Assembly: GCA_001683735.1 (NCBI GenBank)
Contig: LUGG01000003.1
Span: 868,001-932,000 of the forward strand
DNA from: Grifola frondosa
Taxonomy: Eukaryota; Basidiomycota; Agaricomycetes; Polyporales; Grifolaceae
Length of the DNA: 64,000 bases
Direction: 5' to 3'
Each line of letters begins with the position of its first letter. Position 1 is the stretch's first letter. This document shows positions 58,201-64,000 of the stretch, piece by piece. The notes beneath the pieces are model-generated. The model saw nothing but the letters and a program-made list of their open reading frames with translations, did no database searches and was not told where the DNA came from. A program made the translations under genes and the position numbers.

Positions 58201-60046
58201 TCGTGCATCAGCGCCGCGCGACATGCAGCAATGACCTCCTCGCGCGAGACCTCCGTCGGTTTGCGCATGCTCCCGGGATACGACACGCCGATCGCGACGT
58301 TCTCGTGCACACTGCCATCGAATAGGATGCAGCCTTGAGAAACACCCGCAACGTGCGATCGCATCCACTCCTCGTCGAGAAACCGCACGTCTTGGTCGTC
58401 GAGCCAAATCGTCCCCTGCTCCGGCTCGTACATCCGTAGGAGTAGCTGCGCAAGCGTCGATTTCCCGGAACCCGAACCGCCGACGATATAAGATGTCTCT
58501 TGAGGCGGGAGGAATATGGAGATGTCCTTGAGGACCGGGATCGTAGGACGAGACGGATATGCAAACGAGACATCGGTGAACTCCAAGTGGCCCCTGCAGT
58601 TGGCTGGCCGAATCCCACGGAAAGAAGAGGTCGGCCTCCGTGTGCCCTTGGACGGTCCATATTGCGGTGCCTCATCCTCTGACTGAGCGAGATCGATGAG
58701 TGCAGCCATAGCGAACTTGCCCTTAGCCAACACGAGCAGCTGCGGGATGGCCATTTGAAGATTGCTCGCAGCGATGAGACATGCCCAGAAAACGGCCATG
58801 ACGGCACCCGGGCTCAAGTGTCCGGCCCTCACAAGCCGTGCGCCAAACCAAAAGCCCTGCACAAACATGGCCATGGATGTGAATTGCGCAGCGGCAGAGC
58901 TCGCGCCCCACACCGCGTGGCATTTCTGAGCGGAAGCTCGAATCCGAGCCAGAGATGCGGTGAGGGTGGTATGTTCATGCGTCTGAGCGGTGAAAGCCTT
59001 GACGGTGGCGATGCTGGCTATGGCACGATCGACGAGAGACGCGGCAGAGGCAGTGTGGCTGCGCTCCGCTGCGAGAGCAGGGCCGACGAATGCTTGGGAG
59101 ATGCCCTGAATGAGGATTAGAGCGGGAACAGCCGAGAGGATGACGAGGGTGAGCGACCAAGAGCGTGCCAGGGCAAGGACGAGGCAGCAAAGGCAAGTGG
59201 TCGCATACTGCAATACCATCCCCGCGGCGAGTGAAGAAGCCATGCGGACCTCGTCTGTCTCTCTAAAGATACACATATGCGAACGATATACATGAGATCT
59301 GTGTGGTCTTAGAGAAGATGGACGACGCACCTTGCAAATTTGGCCATGAGACCTCCGGCGCCGATGTTCTCGGGCTCCGCTCCCACCTTCGTGTCGAACC
59401 AGGCCATGTCTTTCCTGGTGACTGCAGAATATATCTGTGTGCGTACGGCTACGAGGTTGCGCTCGCCCGTCCAAATCCAGAGGCTGGACGTAATGCTGCT
59501 AAGTGCGAGGGCACCGACAGCGAGCGCGACCAGTTCCATGGCGGACAGGCCGACGCCGCGAAGAAGCTGGCGCTTCGCGTCTTCAGAAGGGGAAGAGGAG
59601 ACAGGGAACGCAGCGAAGGCATCGAAGGACTGGCCGACGACGAAGGTCATGAAGGGCGCGACGCCCCCTGCAAGCATGGAAGTGAGGATAGCGGGAAGGA
59701 CGAGCACGAACAAGTCACGTCTTGAAAGAAGCGAGAAAAGGAGTCGGATGGAGGGTTGAATAGTAGGCTGGGGCGTAGGTGAGACGTCGAGAGAGGGAGA
59801 TTGAGTGAGCTCCGTAGTGGAAACGTCGGGGTGGTCGCAGTAGTGTCGAGCATGATTGACGAGTCGACAGAAACGCGACGCATCGCGGCGAGGAAAAGAG
59901 AAGGATGTGAACGAAAGGAAAGAGGGAAGAGTTGTAGAAACGGTGGACGGCCATGGCTTTGACAATTGTCTTGAGGGGACGCGCTCGAGACAATGAGCAC
60001 AGTAGGCGCTCATGAAAGTGCTCATTGTGGCCGTTCTCACGGTCAA
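55242..60046 (-). CDS. Full-length ABCB transporter, Ste6-like
   Basis: Exons on the minus strand are about 60046-59331, 59262-58070, 58010-56477, 56428-56143 and 56086-55242, about 1,520 aa. The layout is TMD1-NBD1-linker-TMD2-NBD2. NBD1 has Walker A GGSGSGKST, Q-loop GVSQGCILFDG, signature LSGGQKQR and Walker B VLILDEATSALD. NBD2 has GSSGSGKST, VVSQQPNLCDG, signature ISGGQAQR and ILILDECTSSLD. Transmembrane segments are clear (FVLVLPAILTSMLAGGVAPF; FGIIICLASGTMTPLFSFLL). The closest type I know is the Ste6 group, which exports farnesylated mating pheromone at the plasma membrane in yeast; the assignment is by architecture and motif feel. One base is missing in the linker near 57550. The start Met is uncertain: the frame opens at 60046 but 59.8 kb is possible. 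Confidence 0.85.
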
Positions 60047-61329
60047 ACAATAGTGATCGCCTAATTTGGACAGTCGGCCAGCAGCGCTTATGGCAGGCGC
60101 TCATGACAACTTGCACGGATCATATGCATCATGCATATGCCCTGGCCGTGGGCGGCATGGCGAACCTGGAAGGCATCAGAGGATATTACGGTGTTACAAT
60201 AAGAGGGAGTTCACCATAAGATTCGACTCCGGATATATAAGTTTGAGGCAACTTGGTATGATTGACGCAAGGGAGGAGTTTGGAGAAGAGTTTGAAATCG
60301 CATTTCAAGCAAAGGTCTTTGCTTTTATTATCGCCGGCTCTCTATAGTGTAGCGTGATTGACGACGAAGGATACGAATCGAAGGCGAAGAGACCATTGAT
60401 GAAACTTGCCAGAAGGAATGCCAAATGAGGAAGCTCCTCCGGATCCTGATATGGAGAAATTCGGGTAACACTACTTGACCGTCCTACGCTACGGGCATTA
60501 CTAAAAATTATTTGGTGCGAAATGCACATTAGAAGATATATGGTGTTACAGTGTGATGCAGCTCACCATAAAATTCGACTCTGAAACGACGGGGAGGGAG
60601 AAGCAGTTTGGGGGAAAGTTTGAATTCGCGCTTCGGGTGCGCGCAACTTTTATATGTCGTCGGCTGTGTGACGTCACCGACGAAGGATACGAGTCGAAGG
60701 TGAACTAAAAGAGACCGTAAGGTGAAGAATTACCAAATGAGGAATCTAGAATGCCTGATATGGAGAAGTTCGCGGTTGTGCGCATAATTACTACTTAAAT
60801 AAGAATTCCACAATATTTAAACGATAAATACCACACGACTATGTGGCGCCATGGCTTGAACTCAACGATCTGCGGCGAACATATGTAAATTCAATCACAG
60901 TCGGACTGGTCCTGAAATTTGATCTCTTTCGGTGCTTCCCTGCTAGTGCCACTGCTTCCTCTTACAATCAGGAAGAGGCCGTGCATGTCCCCCGCACGCA
61001 CACCGGATGGACTGCTGACACTTTCGCATCTTGAACGTATCATGTTGAGTTTCGTCTTCGAATGGTCACTGAATTTGGAATAGGACTCGCACGACGACAT
61101 TCTTCGTGAGAACTGCCCATGTTTTCAATCATGTGTACTGTATATAAAGAACAGAACTGTAGGTTTCCGAAACTGCCCAAAATAAGGACAGCTACCAGGC
61201 AAATCTAACGTCCTTTTCACACACTATCTCAGAGATGGTTCTCTTCTGTGTCATGCGTCCCTTTATCAATCCCCGTTGTCCCAGGACTACTCCCCAGTTA
61301 CAGTCTAATCACAAACGTTGCATCTCACG
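60047..61329. repeat. Intergenic region with a direct duplication, period about 355 bp
   Basis: The segment 60180-60470 recurs, about 75-80% alike, at 60534-60775. Paired landmarks are GGTGTTACA, CACCATAA(G/A)ATTCGACTC, CGACGAAGGATACGA(A/G)TCGAAGG, CCAAATGAGGAA and CTGATATGGAGAA. No coding potential is evident in either copy. It lies upstream of the ABC transporter and may be an old transposon end or a duplicated regulatory stretch. The right part (61.2-61.33 kb) is homologous to the upstream region of the DUF6533 gene at 49.5 kb. Confidence 0.65.
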
Positions 61330-62722
61330 ATGACCACGAATCTCGTTTTCGTTGCAGAAATACGAGATACTAGTTATGCTTCAGGTATGTCGTTCTAAAG
61401 CTGTATCCCAGATAATTCTAAAATAATATTGTCAGTGGCTGCATCGGTGTTTTTAGCATGGGATATGCTTATAAACATCGCAGATGAGGTGAGCGTTATG
61501 CCAAAAAATCATAATGCTTACTGCGCGGACTAACCAGTCGCTGTCACGATAGGTGGAGTATATATGGCGGTAAATAAAATAATACTCAAGCTCGAACGGC
61601 TCTGCTCGGGGAGCTTACGCCAGTCAAATCTTTGTACCAGACGTCCTAAGGGAAAGATGACGTGGATGTATGCTTTCATTCGACACATGCCCATACTCGC
61701 TCAACGGTACGTTCCTATTTCCCTTTTCATCTATACCAAACGTCGGCGCTCATTGTATTTGTATAGCACACTCATTGTAACCAATACCAGTAACTCGACA
61801 GGCGTGCACTTCAGTTCTACAGGATGCCTTGGCTGGCTATCGTACCAAGCCGCAGTGATGGAAGTCGTGACTCTAGCTGTAGAGATCGTGTTGATCACTC
61901 GCGGTGCGCTACACTTTTAGGATCACATGAACTTCTGACTGACTGCCACGACGGTCAACATGTAGTATATGCCCTATATAACTGCAATAAGATCATGCTT
62001 ACTGCGATTTCGACGCTGTTCGTTCTGGAAGTTACAGCCATGATCACTGCGCTATGCCTATCAGTCCCAAAGATGACATTCACTCCGGAATGTCTTGTCA
62101 GTGGCGCACCGGCTGTTTTTATGGCATGGTGGTACGTGAACGCAACAATTCGGTTTTGGCCTTTGCTAAGCGTGTGTAACGTAGGATTTGTTCTCTTGCA
62201 TTCGAGACAATCCTCTTTGCGCTGACGCTGGTCAAATTCTTCCGACATGTCCCGTTATAGCATCGGCAAGATCGCGGTCTGTTTGATTTTCGTGCGGGAT
62301 GGAACATGGGCATTTTCTCTTGTTTTCATATCGTCCGTCAAGTCGCTGATAATAGTATTTGACATGGATTATGTCATCGCTGAACACGCTGATGTATCAA
62401 CTCAACCACTCGCCTCTTGCAGGAATATGTTTCTCGTTCGTGTTCTCTGTTGCAAATCGATGTTATAATCTCATATCGTGCCATTTGCAGTTGGGCGATG
62501 TCTGTGATGTCCTTCGCAGTGAGTATAGCGATCCGAAAAATTGGCTGAGGGAGGGCACTAAATATACACTCCTCACAGGGCTCACATCTCATTCTCAACC
62601 TGCGGCGCTACTGTTGGGAAGGAGAGCCGTCTGTGATGACCCAAACGATAATGTTCGAATCTGACTATGAGCTCTCTGAGCGATCTACGGTGCCAACCTT
62701 AGTCGGATCAGTCGTCATGTAG
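61330..62722 (+). pseudogene. DUF6533 protein, second copy, frameshifted
   Basis: This copy has the same exon plan as the intact copy at 49462-50873. It starts MTTNLVFVAEI at 61330, then FLAWDMLINIADEVEYIW, a KGKMTWMYAFIRHMPILAQR exon, TLIVTNTSNSTGVHFSSTGC, VYALYNCNKIMLTAISTLFV and FETILFALTLVKFFRH. Relative to the intact copy it has one extra base near 62245 that brings a TAG into frame, plus a 3-bp deletion near 62365. The C-terminal exon (about 62577-62722) is recognisable. It would not make the last third of the protein. Homology extends about 100 bp beyond each end. Confidence 0.75.
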
Positions 62723-63159
62723 GGTGATCATGTCGATACTTTGGTTCTGGCAATAGTTATCGATGAAAATGTTACGGGTATTTATTTTCACAGGTTTATT
62801 TGAGGGCTGTGTCTTGATCGACATGTATCAACTGGTATCAAGCATCTATCAACCAGCTCAAACCAGCTCGAATCACCGCCATAGAAGTTCGTCGTAAATT
62901 CTTCGGGCCTGGGCCGCAAGCGACATCCAAGGGACGTTTCTGAACTTCTCTGTTCTGTGCTTATCTCTGAACACGATTTCATATTGGACTGTATACAAAC
63001 GCCTATTTTTGAGCTGCCAATGTCAGGTCGATCGATTCTTTTCACACAGCATGATGGCTTGGTACTGCTCCTTATCTATCCTCTTCGTTTCAGACTCATC
63101 GTTTGATTAGCAAACAGTCCCTTGTCATGGTCTATTCACAAGGCTGAAGATCACGCTTC
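62723..63159. other. Spacer between DUF6533 copies
   Basis: The left part (to about 62830) is the 3' flank shared with the intact copy. The right part (about 63040-63159) resembles the upstream flank of the other copies. No separate gene. Confidence 0.6.
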
Positions 63160-63690
63160 ATGATGGCTACGAATCTCGTTTTCGCTGCAGACATCCCAGA
63201 CACTAGTTACGCTTCAGCTCGAGCGATCACTCCTGAACATCTCTGGATAGGATGTGATATAGCCACGCATATTCCGTTCGTCGTGCTCTGTATCGTCTGT
63301 CAACCTTTCGCAATACTACTAGCACTCCGTTCAATATGGATGGTTGTTATGTTGCTGAGCACACAGATGTATCGAGCCACCTCTGGCCAGAATATGCTTC
63401 CAGTGAGTGTTCTATTCAAATCGCTACCAGAATATTATATTTGGTGAATTATAATTGGGCATGATTTGTGTTATCATTTGCGGTCAATCATGAACTTGAA
63501 AGAATCATCCCAGAGGGAGCACTGATGCGAACATGGCCCTCACACAGGACTCTCACGTCAAGCTGTGGCACAATTGTTAGGAAGGGAGCCGTCAACGGTG
63601 ACGCAGCCTGTAATGTTCGCTTTCAACTATGCGGTTTCTGAACGATCTGCTGTAGCAGCTGCAGTCGAATGGATAGTCACGGAGGCAATG
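63160..63690 (+). pseudogene. DUF6533 protein, third copy with internal deletion
   Basis: The first exon (ATNLVFAADIPDTSYAS) matches those of the other two copies. The sequence then passes almost directly into the region equivalent to the end of exon 7 and the last exon (landmarks AATATGCTTCC, CAATTGTTAGGAAGGGAGCC, then CTTTCTGAACGATCTG-like), losing the membrane-spanning middle. Several stops follow. It is a clear relic and the most diverged of the three. Confidence 0.65.
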
Positions 63691-64000
63691 TGCGACACTC
63701 CGGAGGCAGCAAGTGACTTTGGGTTAGCATATTCTCACCACTGCTCGATGTTTGCCGACACCTTTCGTCTGATTCTTGGGCCATAGACGAGATTGAGAAT
63801 GGGGATCATGATGCACACGATGAGAACAGCGAAAATTGATGCAGCGTGATAGTGCCTGACCACTTCAGTCTCTACCCTCGGTTTAAATTTGCCATTTGAT
63901 TTTCTTCAAGTTAATGCTGATCTCGCGAAGACGAACACATCAACTAAAACACTTCTATTTCTGTCATCTTTTTTATTCTTATGCAACGGTATGATAGATC
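63691..64000. other. No gene recognised to the right edge
   Basis: 310 bp with no conserved frame or repeat. Confidence 0.5.

Noticed and set aside
58208..58807. 199-codon minus-strand frame over the ABC transporter
   Set aside because: It is a shifted frame of the first nucleotide-binding domain exon, which reads perfectly in the neighbouring frame.

Overview
The window reads as nuclear DNA of a filamentous basidiomycete, most likely an Agaricomycete. Genes are cut by many short introns (about 45-80 bp, GT...AG, with one probable GC-AG). The recognisable families are typical of that class: a Plavaka transposase, a Ty3/gypsy element with the Agaricomycete type of pol, DUF6698 and DUF6533 proteins, F-box/leucine-rich proteins, aminoglycoside-phosphotransferase-like proteins and a very large PH/coiled-coil protein. 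No rRNA, tRNA, CRISPR array or bacterial-type operon was seen.

Layout. 0-5 kb: a decayed Ty3/gypsy retrotransposon on the minus strand, cut by the left window edge. 5-26 kb: a gene-poor repeat island. It holds a small coiled-coil gene, a 138-bp tandem repeat, a convergent uncharacterised gene, a 280-bp inverted repeat whose sequence recurs at 16.7 kb, a broken Ulp1-like protease, a minus-strand gene with an acidic repeat tail, a broken DUF6698 gene, a broken gene of a large fungal family, a Plavaka transposase with frameshifts, and an ordered 92/64-bp minisatellite. 26.7-33.8 kb: sparse single genes (APH-like kinase, DUF7770-like protein, an uncharacterised 182-aa protein, a small Cys-rich protein). 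34.5-49 kb: the housekeeping core, with tubulin cofactor C and RBX1 divergently transcribed from a 272-bp spacer, then an 11.7-kb gene for a roughly 3,500-aa PH-domain, disordered and coiled-coil protein. 49.4-64 kb: an intact DUF6533 membrane-protein gene, an F-box pseudogene, a CmcJ/AsaB-like oxidoreductase, a full-length Ste6-like ABC transporter, and two damaged DUF6533 copies in inverted orientation to the first.

Sequence quality. Single-base frameshifts, nearly all missing bases and often in short homopolymers, occur in genes that should be functional (RBX1, the CmcJ-like gene, the ABC transporter, the giant PH gene). TBCC, the DUF6533 gene at 49.5 kb, the APH-like gene and the 182-aa gene read through cleanly. 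Residual assembly errors are therefore likely. Pseudogene calls in the repeat island rest on many lesions per gene and on internal deletions, not on any one frameshift.

No convincing new defence or metabolic system was found. The most unusual signals are the leader-like repeat shared by two unrelated broken genes, the alternating minisatellite behind the Plavaka element, the GTGAC-rich spacer between TBCC and RBX1, and the inverted DUF6533 duplicates around the Ste6-like transporter.
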